A stretch of 64,000 bases of DNA from Pelagibacteraceae bacterium AG-461-B04 (GCA_003211835.1 QCRN01000007.1:1-64000), one strand, 5' to 3'; counted from the stretch's first letter, positions 38,513-48,395 are shown. Notes: generated by a model from the sequence alone, not told the origin. Program-made: numbers and translations.

Positions 38513-39628
38513 ATGTCAAGATTTACAACATATTCGATTAAAGAAATCACTTCAAGTTTTTTGTTTCTCTCAATTTTACTAACTGGAATGATATGGCTAG
38601 GGCAAGGATTGAGACATATTGACCTATTAACAGCAAATAATGTTTCTATTGAAACTTATATTTCTTATGTAGTTCTTTTGCTTCCAAAAATAATTCTATT
38701 AACTTTTCCTATATGTGTATTTTTAGCTATTCTATTTAATCTAAATAGGCTGCGTAATGATAGTGAATTAATTATAATTGGAGCTTCAGGTAAATCAGAG
38801 AAAAATATTTTAATAAAACCTATAATTTTATTTTCCTCTTTTATGTTTTTAGTAGTCTTATTTTTTAGTCTTTTTTTGACACCAAACTCACTTAAAGAAC
38901 TTAGGTTTAAGATCATTGAAATAAGATCTTCTGGGATACACATATCTCTATTAAAAGAGAAAAAGTTTGTCTCACCAACAAATAATTTTACTATTTTCTT
39001 ACAGGAGAAAAAAGATAATGAAATATTTGGTCTATTAATACATGATCAAAGCAATATTAATAAGCCACAAACTTACATTGCAGAAAAAGGTAAATTCATT
39101 ACAAGTAATAATGCAAGCTTTTTACAACTATTTAACGGCTCAATACAAATATACGATAGCAGCGTAAATCGAGTTTCAGAAATTGCTTTTAATACCTATG
39201 ATCTAGACCTAACACCCTACAACAAAAAAGAGGGTATGCACATTTACCCCGATGAACTATCTACTAATGAGATAAGAAATAACCTGGAAAATATATCACT
39301 AAAAAACTTTTCAGCTTATGAGAAAGAGCAATTTGCTGAATTTCATTCAAGATTTATTAATCCAATTTACGTAATATTTTATGCATTACTTCCTCTTCTT
39401 ATGATCAATTTTTCCAAAAGGCCTGATGATAGTTGGCGGTATCCTATAATTGCTGTTTCTGCAATAGCTTTCGTAATTCAAATAATTCAAATTACACTTT
39501 CAAATTTACTTATTGCTAATAGTCAACTAATTACACTTAATTATACTTTTCCTCTAATGATAATTATAATTACAATATTATATCTATATAAAGATTTTTT
39601 ATATCTGTTAAGAAATCAAAATGTTTAA
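38513..39628 (+). CDS. lptF: LPS export permease LptF
   Basis: The 371-residue inner membrane protein has three membrane spans near the N terminus, a large periplasmic domain (about 125-270) of beta-jellyroll type and three C-terminal spans. With LptG and the LptB ATPase (not in the window) it extracts lipopolysaccharide from the inner membrane. The partner LptG begins with an 8-base overlap. Confidence 0.93.
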   Translation: MSRFTTYSIKEITSSFLFLSILLTGMIWLGQGLRHIDLLTANNVSIETYISYVVLLLPKIILLTFPICVFLAILFNLNRLRNDSELIIIGASGKSEKNILIKPIILFSSFMFLVVLFFSLFLTPNSLKELRFKIIEIRSSGIHISLLKEKKFVSPTNNFTIFLQEKKDNEIFGLLIHDQSNINKPQTYIAEKGKFITSNNASFLQLFNGSIQIYDSSVNRVSEIAFNTYDLDLTPYNKKEGMHIYPDELSTNEIRNNLENISLKNFSAYEKEQFAEFHSRFINPIYVIFYALLPLLMINFSKRPDDSWRYPIIAVSAIAFVIQIIQITLSNLLIANSQLITLNYTFPLMIIIITILYLYKDFLYLLRNQNV

Positions 39629-40730
39629 TAAAATAAATTACTATATATTAAAAAAGTTTTTATATTCTTTTTTCATAACTTTTATTATATTGGCCTCAAT
39701 TCTCTTTATTGGAGATTTTGTTGAACAATTTAGAAAGACTGCCAGCAAAGATGTGCCTTTAAATATTATATTAAAACTAACAATATTTAATTTTCCTAAT
39801 CTAATTGCTTATACTTTACCGATAACTTCTTTTTTTTCGTCAGTTTTGGCTTTATTAATTTTTATAAAAAATTCAGAACTTGCAGTAATTAGTGGTATAG
39901 GGATTTCAAATTTAAAGACTATTTTTCCAGCATTTGTGCTTCATTTTTTAATTGGAACTATTTTCATTACTTTAGTTAATCCGCTGATAGCTATATTTGA
40001 TGATAGATATACTAACTTAACATATGAATATATTGATCGAGTCGATAAATTTGCATCAATTACAAAAAATGGGCTTTGGCTTAAACAGGATAATAATGAT
40101 ACGGGTCTGGCAAGTGTGCTTTATGCCAAAAGTACTGAGCAGGAAGGAAAGATTCTAAATTTTTTCATGCTATTAGAATACGATGATAAGGGAGCATTTA
40201 ATGGTAGAATTGATGGAGAAAAAGCTGTTCTTAAAGACGGATATTGGAAAATGTTTGAAATTCAAATTACGCCAAAGTACGGTGAGACAAGTTTTTTAAA
40301 TGAGCTTGATTATAAAACTAACATTAAACCTAATGACATATCAGATAGTCTTTCTTCACCCTCAAGTATTTCTATCTGGCGCTTATTAACTTTTATTAAT
40401 TTTTTAGAAGAATTGGGATATTCTGCAATTGATTTTAAAATGCATTTGTATAGCCTCGTGAGCCTTCCTTTTTTTATTTCAACACTTGTCCTTTTGGCAT
40501 TTTCCCTTATTCAAGGCATCAAACAAAATGATAAATTTTCTAGAATTATAATCAGTTCACTAATATTAATATTTTTTTTATATTTTATATCTAATTTACT
40601 TAACGCACTTGGATCAACTTCTCAAATTCATCCTATTGTGGCAAATTTTAGTATGCCACTTATTACTTTCTCAATTGCAATGTTTATTTATCAATACTTT
40701 GAATTAAAGCGAAAAAAAATACTAAAATGA
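39621..40730 (+). CDS. lptG: LPS export permease LptG
   Basis: The 369-residue product shares the LptF/LptG layout: membrane helices at both ends and a periplasmic beta domain (about 130-270). The N-terminal region LASILFIGDFVEQFRKTA and the IGISNLKTIFPAF coupling helix are typical of the family, and position downstream of lptF identifies it as LptG. It overlaps lptD by 4 bases. Confidence 0.93.
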   Translation: MFNKINYYILKKFLYSFFITFIILASILFIGDFVEQFRKTASKDVPLNIILKLTIFNFPNLIAYTLPITSFFSSVLALLIFIKNSELAVISGIGISNLKTIFPAFVLHFLIGTIFITLVNPLIAIFDDRYTNLTYEYIDRVDKFASITKNGLWLKQDNNDTGLASVLYAKSTEQEGKILNFFMLLEYDDKGAFNGRIDGEKAVLKDGYWKMFEIQITPKYGETSFLNELDYKTNIKPNDISDSLSSPSSISIWRLLTFINFLEELGYSAIDFKMHLYSLVSLPFFISTLVLLAFSLIQGIKQNDKFSRIIISSLILIFFLYFISNLLNALGSTSQIHPIVANFSMPLITFSIAMFIYQYFELKRKKILK

Positions 40731-42814
40731 ACTCATTCGAAAAAAAAAATGTCTACTTAACACTCTCTATTTCAGTAATTGTTTACTTGCTGTGCTATAA
40801 TATAATCAAAGCTGAAGAAAAAATAAAAATTTATGCAGATAAGATTAGAGTTGATGAAATCAATGAGGAAGTCATAGCTACTGGAGAGGCAATTGCTGTA
40901 AATGAAGATAATGTAAAAATCAAATCAGATAAGTTAATATACGAAAAAAGTAAAAATCGCCTAAATGCAAATTTAAATGTAATCATTAACGATCAAATGA
41001 ATAATACCTTCTTTCTTGATCAATTAAATGCATCTGACAACCTTAATATAATTTCTGGAAAAGCTGTCAAAGTAAGACTTGATGATGGATCAAGAATTGT
41101 TGGTTCAGGCTTTAATAAAAATGACGAAATTAGTATTATTAAAAATGCTGAATATACTCCTTGTAAAGAAAAAAATTATTTAATAAAAAATTGCCCTGGA
41201 TGGAAGCTTAAATCTAAAAAAATTTATCACAATAGTGAAAGTAAAACAATTCACTATGATCATGCTCAAATACAGTTATTTAACTTGCCAGTATTTTATT
41301 TACCCTATTTTTCTCATCCAGATCCCTCAGTAAAAAAAAGGACTGGATTTCTGATGCCTACAATTCAAACTGATAATCAACTAGGTGAGACTTTATCAAT
41401 GCCATTTTTTCTTAATCTAAATAGCCACCGTGACCTAACTTTTACACCTAATATCCAAACTTCTAGTAATAATTTTTATAATTTAGATTATAGGCACCTT
41501 AACGACTTACTTGAATTAGAAATTAACTCGAGTATTGATGATAATAATGATGATACTGGAACAAGTAATCATTTTTTCTTTAAAAGTAAAATTTTCAATT
41601 CATACGGAAACTTAAATACATATTTAAAAACGAGTAATAATGATACTTATATGCGAAAAAATAAAATAAATAATCTTACTGTTTTAAAATCAGGAATAGA
41701 GTTTGATAGAGAAATAGATGATACCTTTTTTTTAATTGAAACACTGGGATACAAGCATCTAACAAATGAAAATCAACAATGGGAGTATTTATACCCGAAT
41801 ATTATTTATGACATCGACAATATTAATAACAACATCTTTGATGGTAATGTATCACTCAATAGTAAGCTTTCATTTAGAAAAAAATTAAATGATAATTATG
41901 TATCACTTGCTTCCTCCCAAATAAATTGGTTAAATCAAAAAATAAATAGAAATTTTGGTTTTATTTTTGATAATGAAGCTAATTTTAGAGTGACCTCAAT
42001 TTCAATTGATGAAAAATCAGGCCCCAATACAAGCAATATACGTTTCTATCCACAATTCAGTTCAAAAATATCGTACCCTTTATTAAAGTCATCCTTATTA
42101 TTTAATCAAACTTTAACTCCTATAATTATGCCAATTATTGCTCCTTATAATAACTATACAGAGGCCCAGACAATTACTAATAGTAATTTATTTTCAACTA
42201 ATAGAGCTACTTCGATAAATGAATGGGAAAGTGGACCAAGAATAAATTATGGTATTGAATGGTTTGTTAATTCAAATAATGGAACCGATGTTAAGACAGT
42301 TTTAGGTCAAAACTATCGCATTAACAAAATAAGCGAAGATACAACTAGCGAAATATCAAATTATTTCATTAATTCAAATATAAATATAAATTTAGAGAAT
42401 TATTTAGATGGCTCTCTTATAATTGATAGAGATGATCTCAAAATTAGGTCTTTTAATGCAAATACATTCAATACATTTGGTGATTTAATTTTTGCTTTAA
42501 ATTATGATTATACTTCGGGTAAATATAATACTCCTGCAGAGCAAGTTGCAGTTGGAGGAAAATATAAATTAGATAATAATTTATTTATAAAATTTACTGG
42601 AGCTAAAAATCTAGATACAAACAAAAATATAGGCTATCAATATGGGGTTTTATATGAAAACGATTGCCTTGGGATTGACTTAAATTATTATAGAGATCTT
42701 ACAAAAGACAGAGACGTTGCAGAAAGTTATGGATATAGTTTTACTGTAGTATTAAAACCATTTGGCTCAACGAATAATTATGGAAAAAATAGAGTTTTCG
42801 GACCTAAAATTTAA
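40727..42814 (+). CDS. lptD: LPS assembly outer membrane protein LptD
   Basis: LptD forms the outer membrane barrel that inserts LPS. The 695-residue protein has an N-terminal hydrophobic signal (LSISVIVYLLCYNIIKA), an OstA/LptA-like jellyroll (about 30-130: IYADKIRVDEINEEVIATGEA, quoted as a landmark), a Cys pair near 145-155 (YTPC, KNCPGW), YFSHPDPSVKKRTGFLMPT and a C-terminal 26-strand barrel region with ENDCLGIDLNYYRDLTKDRDV near the end. It is at the short end of the family. A mature LptD normally needs disulfides; the three conserved Cys are compatible. Confidence 0.94.
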   Translation: MNSFEKKNVYLTLSISVIVYLLCYNIIKAEEKIKIYADKIRVDEINEEVIATGEAIAVNEDNVKIKSDKLIYEKSKNRLNANLNVIINDQMNNTFFLDQLNASDNLNIISGKAVKVRLDDGSRIVGSGFNKNDEISIIKNAEYTPCKEKNYLIKNCPGWKLKSKKIYHNSESKTIHYDHAQIQLFNLPVFYLPYFSHPDPSVKKRTGFLMPTIQTDNQLGETLSMPFFLNLNSHRDLTFTPNIQTSSNNFYNLDYRHLNDLLELEINSSIDDNNDDTGTSNHFFFKSKIFNSYGNLNTYLKTSNNDTYMRKNKINNLTVLKSGIEFDREIDDTFFLIETLGYKHLTNENQQWEYLYPNIIYDIDNINNNIFDGNVSLNSKLSFRKKLNDNYVSLASSQINWLNQKINRNFGFIFDNEANFRVTSISIDEKSGPNTSNIRFYPQFSSKISYPLLKSSLLFNQTLTPIIMPIIAPYNNYTEAQTITNSNLFSTNRATSINEWESGPRINYGIEWFVNSNNGTDVKTVLGQNYRINKISEDTTSEISNYFINSNININLENYLDGSLIIDRDDLKIRSFNANTFNTFGDLIFALNYDYTSGKYNTPAEQVAVGGKYKLDNNLFIKFTGAKNLDTNKNIGYQYGVLYENDCLGIDLNYYRDLTKDRDVAESYGYSFTVVLKPFGSTNNYGKNRVFGPKI

Positions 42815-43434
42815 TGTTTAAAGCATATATTACAATGAAAACATTACTGATAATTTTGTTTTCTCAATTATTATGCTTAAATGTAAATGCATTTAATGCT
42901 AACGATCATAGAATAGCAGTGCTGGTGAATGACCAACTTATAACATCTTATGAAGTCATACAAAGAATGAAGTTGAGTGCCATATTATCAGGCATCGAAA
43001 TTACTTCTTCTAACAATAATCAATTATTAAACACTGTTGTAGATGAATTAATAAAAGAGAAACTAAAAAATCAAAAGATTATTGAATATGGTATCTCTGT
43101 AAGTGAAGGGGAATATATTGAACAAGAGTCCCGTTTTTACAGAAATAGTCCAATTAACAAAGAAGAAATTCTGAAAATATTTGAAATAAATGACATAAAA
43201 TATAGTGAATTTAAAAAGTATTTAGTTGATGAAATTTCCTGGCAAAAACTAATTTCAGGAATGTATTATCGACTTACATCAACTAGTGAAATTGAAATCG
43301 AAGAAATTATTACGAATAACCCAAATATTTCAAAGGAATCAGCAATAAACATAATTGTCCAAAGGCAATTAGATTTAAAAAGTAATAAAATGATAAGAGA
43401 CCTATTTAATGAAGCAACAATTGAATATAAATAA
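42814..43434 (+). CDS. surA: short SurA-like periplasmic chaperone without PPIase domain
   Basis: The 206-residue protein has a signal peptide (LLIILFSQLLCLNVNA), the SurA N-terminal helical domain (IAVLVNDQLITSYEVIQRMK, VDELIKEKLKNQK) and, directly after it, the final helix-strand of SurA (RQLDLKSNKMIRDLFNEATIEYK read in parts). No parvulin PPIase domain lies between them; E. coli SurA is 428 residues with two. It overlaps lptD by 1 base and rsmA by 26 bases. Its clients likely include LptD and other outer membrane proteins. Confidence 0.88.
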   Translation: MFKAYITMKTLLIILFSQLLCLNVNAFNANDHRIAVLVNDQLITSYEVIQRMKLSAILSGIEITSSNNNQLLNTVVDELIKEKLKNQKIIEYGISVSEGEYIEQESRFYRNSPINKEEILKIFEINDIKYSEFKKYLVDEISWQKLISGMYYRLTSTSEIEIEEIITNNPNISKESAINIIVQRQLDLKSNKMIRDLFNEATIEYK

Positions 43435-44200
43435 GACTTTTCCAAAAAAATCCCTTGGCCAAAACTTTATTCAAAATAAAGATTTTATTCTAAAATTAAG
43501 TGCATTAATTCGATCCGATAATGATACTAATATCTTTGAAATTGGCCCTGGTAAGGGAGCTTTAACTGATCAATTGACAAAAAAAAAATTTAAGAACTTA
43601 TATTTAATAGAAAAAGATTTTTTATTATTTCAAAAATTAGAAGATAAATATAAAGTTACTGAGAATATATTTGTAGTTAATGACAATGCTCTTAATTATA
43701 ATTATGAGGCTATAAATAAAAATCAAAAATCGATAATTATTGGAAATTTGCCATTTAATATATCTTCACAACTTTTAATTAATTGGATAGTCAATTACAA
43801 TTGGCCACCATTTTATTGTAAGATGGTATTGATGTTTCAAAAAGAAGTTGCTAATCGAATAATCGCTAAACAAAATCAAAAAAGTTATAGTCGTATATCT
43901 GTTATATCTCAAGCCCGCTGTGAAATAAAAGTGCTTTTAGACGCACCTTCAAATATCTTTTTTCCAAAGCCAAAAGTTGATGGAACTGTACTTGAATTTA
44001 TTCCAATTACTAGGTATTTGGATATTGATATTTTAAATTTACAAAAATTACTTAAGAAATCTTTTGAACACAGAAGAAAGAAGATTAAAACGAGCTTAAA
44101 AGAATATGGCCACCTTTTAAAGAAATTTGACATTGATGAGGGACTAAGAGCAGAAAACCTATCAGTTGATGATTATTGTAAGTTGGCTTCAGCTATTTAA
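43409..44200 (+). CDS. rsmA: 16S rRNA (adenine1518/1519-N6) dimethyltransferase
   Basis: RsmA (KsgA) dimethylates two adenines in helix 45 of 16S rRNA. The 263-residue protein has KKSLGQNFIQNK at the N terminus, SAM motif FEIGPGKGALTDQL, the catalytic IGNLPFNISSQLL (N-I-G-N-L-P-F type) and the C-terminal FEHRRKKIKTSLKEYG. The ATG is 26 bases inside surA; a TTG at 43421 is an alternative. It overlaps the convergent gmk by 12 bases. The usual pdxA gene between surA and rsmA is missing. Confidence 0.96.
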   Translation: MKQQLNINKTFPKKSLGQNFIQNKDFILKLSALIRSDNDTNIFEIGPGKGALTDQLTKKKFKNLYLIEKDFLLFQKLEDKYKVTENIFVVNDNALNYNYEAINKNQKSIIIGNLPFNISSQLLINWIVNYNWPPFYCKMVLMFQKEVANRIIAKQNQKSYSRISVISQARCEIKVLLDAPSNIFFPKPKVDGTVLEFIPITRYLDIDILNLQKLLKKSFEHRRKKIKTSLKEYGHLLKKFDIDEGLRAENLSVDDYCKLASAI

Positions 44201-44791
44201 CTTTGTCCTGGCCTCTAATATTATTTTCTTAATCCTTAAAACGCATTCTTCAAAATTATCATTTTTTACAACGTGTTCGTATTCATTTTGATGACTCATT
44301 TCAGTTTCGTACATTTCCATTCTATATTTAATAGCTTTTTCATTGTCTCCTGACTCTTTGGCTCTTAACTTTAATCTTTCATAGATAATTTCTTTTGAAG
44401 GTGGAGTTATAAAAATAGTTAACAAGTTTGGCTGATTAGAGGCCTTGAGCTGCAGTGATCCTTGCCAATCTATGTCAAAAAGAACATCAAAGCCCTTATC
44501 TAGTGAGTTTTGAATATCCTTATGAAGTGACCCATAATAATTGCCAAAAACATTTGCATATTCAATATATTCATTATTTTTAATTCTGCGTTCAAATTCA
44601 TTTTTTTCGATAAAATTATAGTCTGTACCATTAGTCTCATTATCTCTGGGGGGTCTTGTGGTATCTGAAATAGATATATTTAACTGTGGATCATCCTTTA
44701 ATAGCTGCTTACATATAGAGGATTTTCCTGCGCCAGACGGCGATGATATTACAATAATTAATTTTTTTGATTTAAGACTATTCGCCATCAA
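44189..44791 (-). CDS. gmk: guanylate kinase
   Basis: Gmk converts GMP to GDP. The 200-residue protein has the P-loop SSPSGAGKSSI, the GMP-binding RPPRDNETNGTDYNFI region (about 41-56), IDWQGSLQL and the lid Arg residues. A second ATG is one codon in. It overlaps the end of fabF by 14 bases; in many Alphaproteobacteria mltG and yicC lie between these two genes. Confidence 0.97.
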   Translation of the reverse strand: MMANSLKSKKLIIVISSPSGAGKSSICKQLLKDDPQLNISISDTTRPPRDNETNGTDYNFIEKNEFERRIKNNEYIEYANVFGNYYGSLHKDIQNSLDKGFDVLFDIDWQGSLQLKASNQPNLLTIFITPPSKEIIYERLKLRAKESGDNEKAIKYRMEMYETEMSHQNEYEHVVKNDNFEECVLRIKKIILEARTKLNS

Positions 44792-46040
44792 ACTTAGAAA
44801 ATATTAATGAAACATTTGTTCCACCAAAACCAAATGAATTTGATATTATATTTGATAGATCTATTTTGAGAGGCTCAGATTTAATGAAATTTATTTTTTT
44901 TGTTTCCAGCTCATTTTCTAGGTTCAAATTAATTGGTACAATTTTATTTTCTAAGCACATAATTGAAAATATTGCTTCAACAGCTCCAGCGGCCCCCAAT
45001 AAATGACCTATTTGAGACTTTGTTGATGATACGCACACTTTTTCTGAGTTCTCCATAAATAATTTATCAATTGCTAACGCTTCAGCTTTATCGCCAGCTG
45101 GAGTTGAAGTGCCATGGGCGTTTATATATTGAATTTCATTTGGATGTAGGTTGGCGTCCTCAATTGAGTTGTTCATAGCCCTATAAGCTCCATCTCCTGA
45201 ACTGTCTGGCAATGTATAGTGGTATGCATCTGACGACATTCCATAGCCCTTAATTTCACAAAGTATTTTTGCTTTACGTTCAAGTGCGTAGCTTAATTCC
45301 TCAAGGATAAGAACTGCACCACCTTCTCCCATAACAAAACCATCCCTCTCCTCGTCAAAAGGTCTCGAAGATTTTGAGGGGCTATCATTAAATTTTGTGC
45401 TTAATGCTCTACAAGCAGCAAAGCCCTCTATTCCTATAGGGCTTATAGTCGCTTCTGATCCACCTGTCATCATGACGTCAACCTGTCCATGCTGTATTAG
45501 TCGAAAAGATTCACCAATTGCATGCGCAGAAGAAGCGCAAGCAGAAACTGTTGAGTAATTTGGTCCTTTAAGATTATATTTTATTGATAAGTAGCCAGCT
45601 GGCATATTAATTATCCTGCCAGTTATAAAAAAAGGGCTGATTTTTTTTCCATTTGCATAATCAATAGATGTTTGTTCAATTCCTGGCAACCCCCCCATAC
45701 CTGAGCCAATAATGCAGCCTGCTCGAAAGGATTGTGGATCATTGATGGTGCCTAAATTACTTTCTTGAAAAGCTTCCTCACCGGCAGCCATTGCGTATTT
45801 AATAAAATCATCAATTTTTTTTATTTCTTTTTTCTCAATCCAGTCTTCTGCATTAAAAGTTCCATTCTCTCCATTGCCGATAGGTACTTCACATGCAACT
45901 TGGCATTTGTATTTCGTGGAATCAAATTTTGTAATCTTAGTAGCGCCAGATTTGGCAGAGATTAAGCTATTCCAGTTTTGTGACTTCCCGCAACCAAAGG
46001 GGGTCACTAGTCCCATTCCGGTAACTACAACTCTCTTCAT
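44778..46040 (-). CDS. fabF: beta-ketoacyl-ACP synthase II
   Basis: FabF elongates fatty acyl-ACP with malonyl-ACP. The 420-residue condensing enzyme has the active-site Cys in STVSACASSAHAIGE (about 170-184), the two His in NAHGTSTPAGDKAE and QIGHLLGAAGAVEAI, and the C-terminal NSFGFGGTN. It belongs to the fabD-fabG-acpP-fabF run. Confidence 0.98.
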   Translation of the reverse strand: MKRVVVTGMGLVTPFGCGKSQNWNSLISAKSGATKITKFDSTKYKCQVACEVPIGNGENGTFNAEDWIEKKEIKKIDDFIKYAMAAGEEAFQESNLGTINDPQSFRAGCIIGSGMGGLPGIEQTSIDYANGKKISPFFITGRIINMPAGYLSIKYNLKGPNYSTVSACASSAHAIGESFRLIQHGQVDVMMTGGSEATISPIGIEGFAACRALSTKFNDSPSKSSRPFDEERDGFVMGEGGAVLILEELSYALERKAKILCEIKGYGMSSDAYHYTLPDSSGDGAYRAMNNSIEDANLHPNEIQYINAHGTSTPAGDKAEALAIDKLFMENSEKVCVSSTKSQIGHLLGAAGAVEAIFSIMCLENKIVPINLNLENELETKKINFIKSEPLKIDLSNIISNSFGFGGTNVSLIFSKFDGE

Positions 46041-46053
46041 TAAATTGTTTTTA

Positions 46054-46287
46054 TTAGTCTGTTTCTAGGTGAGATATTGCATCTCCAACAGTAAGTATTG
46101 TTTCTGCTTTATCATCAGGAATTTCTACATCAAAAGCTTCTTCAAAAGCCATGACTAATTCAACAGTATCCAAACTATCTGCCCCTAAGTCATCAATAAA
46201 TTTAGCATCATCAGTGATTTTACTCATATCATCTATGCCTAAATGTTCAGCAATAATTTTTTTAACTTTGTCAGCAACTTCGCTCAT
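46054..46287 (-). CDS. acpP: acyl carrier protein
   Basis: The 77-residue acidic protein has the phosphopantetheine attachment site Ser38 in [16 protein letters not shown]. It shuttles acyl chains between the Fab enzymes encoded on either side. The start has an AGGAG site (cataaatactcctg read on the plus strand). It is 13 bases from fabF and 48 from fabG. Confidence 0.98.
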   Translation of the reverse strand: MSEVADKVKKIIAEHLGIDDMSKITDDAKFIDDLGADSLDTVELVMAFEEAFDVEIPDDKAETILTVGDAISHLETD

Positions 46288-46335
46288 AAATACTCCTGTT
46301 TTAATATATTAACTTTTTTTTTAGTACGTTCTGCA

Positions 46336-47055
46336 TCACATTGTCAAGCCACCATTAACATGAAGCACTTGCCCTGTAATATAGGCTGATTCTTCGGAAG
46401 AAAGAAAATAAACTGCAGAGGCAATTTCATCAATTCTTCCCATTCTTCCAAGAGGAATTCTTTCTACCATATTTTGCAATGTTTTTTCATCAATTGTTTC
46501 AAGAATTTCAGTATCAACAAATCCTGGTGAAACACAGTTAACTGTTACACCTCTTGAAGCCACTTCATTTGCGAGTGTTCTTGTAAGGCCTTCAATTGCA
46601 GATTTAGAAGCAACATAATTTGCTTGGCCTGCATTCCCAATCTTAGCTGCGTCTGATGAAATATTGATAATTCTTCCCCAGCGACTTTTGATCATGCCCT
46701 TTAAAATTTGTTTTGTTAGCTTAAAATTAGAATTTAAATTGATATTAATTACATCGTTCCATTCTTCATCTTTCATTCTTAAAAAAATACTATCTTTGGT
46801 AATTCCTGCATTATTAATGAGTATATCAGTTGATCCATAATATTCGTTAGACTGCTGGACTAGACTCTCAATTTGTAATGTGTCATTAAGGTTACATGAG
46901 ATGCATTTAACCTTTCCTTTATAGTTAACTTCAATTTCATTAAGTTTATCAATGTTAGTGCCTGTTACGCATATATTGTAATTGTTTTCATAAAACAATT
47001 TTAAGATTGATCCCCCTATTCCACCTGTCGCTCCAGTAATTAAAACACTCTTCAT
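46336..47055 (-). CDS. fabG: 3-oxoacyl-ACP reductase FabG
   Basis: FabG reduces 3-oxoacyl-ACP with NADPH. The 239-residue SDR has TGATGGIG (about 7-14), NNAG (about 85-88), catalytic Ser in INISSDAA, the Tyr-Lys pair in ANYVASKSAIEGL and the PGFVDTE motif. All catalytic residues are present, unlike the two other SDR proteins in this window. It is 2 bases downstream of fabD. Confidence 0.97.
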   Translation of the reverse strand: MKSVLITGATGGIGGSILKLFYENNYNICVTGTNIDKLNEIEVNYKGKVKCISCNLNDTLQIESLVQQSNEYYGSTDILINNAGITKDSIFLRMKDEEWNDVININLNSNFKLTKQILKGMIKSRWGRIINISSDAAKIGNAGQANYVASKSAIEGLTRTLANEVASRGVTVNCVSPGFVDTEILETIDEKTLQNMVERIPLGRMGRIDEIASAVYFLSSEESAYITGQVLHVNGGLTM

Positions 47056-47057
47056 AA

Positions 47058-47990
47058 TTAAATATTATCCAATTTCTCAAAATCATCTACTTTTGATATT
47101 GATATTGATGTTATTTCTTTTGACATTCTTTTTACTAAATTCGTCAATACATTCCCAGGCCCAATTTCAATAAACCTTTCCACTCCATCATTTATCATAT
47201 TTGTGATTATTTCTCTCCATCTTACTTTTTTTACTATTTGCTCCACTAGAATTTTCTTTATCTCTGTTTCATCACAAGGCAATGAAGTCACATTTGAATA
47301 AAGGGGCACATCAAAGGATTTAAAATTGAATTTATCAATCTCATTTTGCATTGTCACCGAAGCTTTCGTCATAAATTCACAATGAAAAGGGGCACTTACA
47401 GACAGCTTAATAACTTTCTTCAAACCAAGTTTTTTTGAATTCGCAACAATATAATCAATTGCTTTCATTTCACCACTTATAACTACCTGCCCAACTGCAT
47501 TATCATTCGCAATAAAAACTTTTCCTTCTGAGCTTATGTCGTTTATGGTAGCAGCAATCTCTTCTTCAGTTCCTCCAATAATTGCCGCCATTCCTCCAGA
47601 ACCGACTGGCATACTTTCTTGCATGGCTTTGGATCGAATCTTAAGCAATTCTACAGAATCGCTAAAATTAAGTGACTTATTAGCTACTAATGCAGAATAT
47701 TCGCCAAGAGAGTGGCCTGCTACACAATGAAAAGAATGTTCATCTATTTTTCCACTTTCTTTTAACGCAGCAATAATAGCGATGCTTGTTGCCATTATTG
47801 ATGGTTGCGAATTTTCTGTCATGGCAAGATCACTTTCCTCACCCTTGAATATTAAGTTTGCAAGACTTTTTCCCATTGTTTTGTCCAGCTGGTTATAAAT
47901 ATCACGAGATGATTGAAAATCAGAATAAAAGTCGTGTCCCATCCCAACGTTTTGTGAGCCCTGTCCTGGAAAAATTAATGCTGTTTTCAT
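47058..47990 (-). CDS. fabD: malonyl-CoA:ACP transacylase
   Basis: FabD loads malonate onto ACP. The 310-residue protein opens with FPGQGSQNVGMG and has the nucleophile elbow GHSLGEYSAL (Ser near 93), the SAPFHCEFM His motif and the C-terminal FIEIGPGNVLTNL. It is the first gene of the fab run, divergent from rpsF across 72 bases. Confidence 0.98.
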   Translation of the reverse strand: MKTALIFPGQGSQNVGMGHDFYSDFQSSRDIYNQLDKTMGKSLANLIFKGEESDLAMTENSQPSIMATSIAIIAALKESGKIDEHSFHCVAGHSLGEYSALVANKSLNFSDSVELLKIRSKAMQESMPVGSGGMAAIIGGTEEEIAATINDISSEGKVFIANDNAVGQVVISGEMKAIDYIVANSKKLGLKKVIKLSVSAPFHCEFMTKASVTMQNEIDKFNFKSFDVPLYSNVTSLPCDETEIKKILVEQIVKKVRWREIITNMINDGVERFIEIGPGNVLTNLVKRMSKEITSISISKVDDFEKLDNI

Positions 47991-48062
47991 CTAAAAGAAT
48001 ACTTGCTTAATGACTAATTATAGAATATTTATTCGGACTTTAATAATAAATATGACTAATTT

Positions 48063-48389
48063 ATGGCTCTTTTTGAACATGTGATAATACTTAAACAAAG
48101 TTTAAGTTCAAACGAGCTTTCTAACGAGCTAAAAAATCACACAGACATGGTTTCTGAATTAAATGGTAATGTCGTTTATCAGGAAAGCTGGGGAATGAGA
48201 AATCTTGCTTATCCCATTAAAAACAATAAAAAAGCGTTTTATGAATTTATGAACATTGAAATGCCTCAAGAAAACATCGACTTAATGAACTCAAAATTAA
48301 ATTTAAATGAAAATGTTATCAGATACTTATCAATAAAAGTTAAATCATTTAGTGAAACTCCTACGCTGATGATTAAAGAAAAGGATTAG
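48063..48389 (+). CDS. rpsF: ribosomal protein bS6
   Basis: The 108-residue protein has the bS6 fold and sequence: FEHVIILKQSLSSNEL, a YQESWGMRNLAYPIKNNKKA strand pair in two parts, and YEFMNIEMP. It binds bS18 in the platform of the 30S subunit, whose gene is 6 bases downstream. It heads the rpsF-rpsR-rplI operon that runs on into dnaB. Confidence 0.97.
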   Translation: MALFEHVIILKQSLSSNELSNELKNHTDMVSELNGNVVYQESWGMRNLAYPIKNNKKAFYEFMNIEMPQENIDLMNSKLNLNENVIRYLSIKVKSFSETPTLMIKEKD

Positions 48390-48395
48390 CTATTA

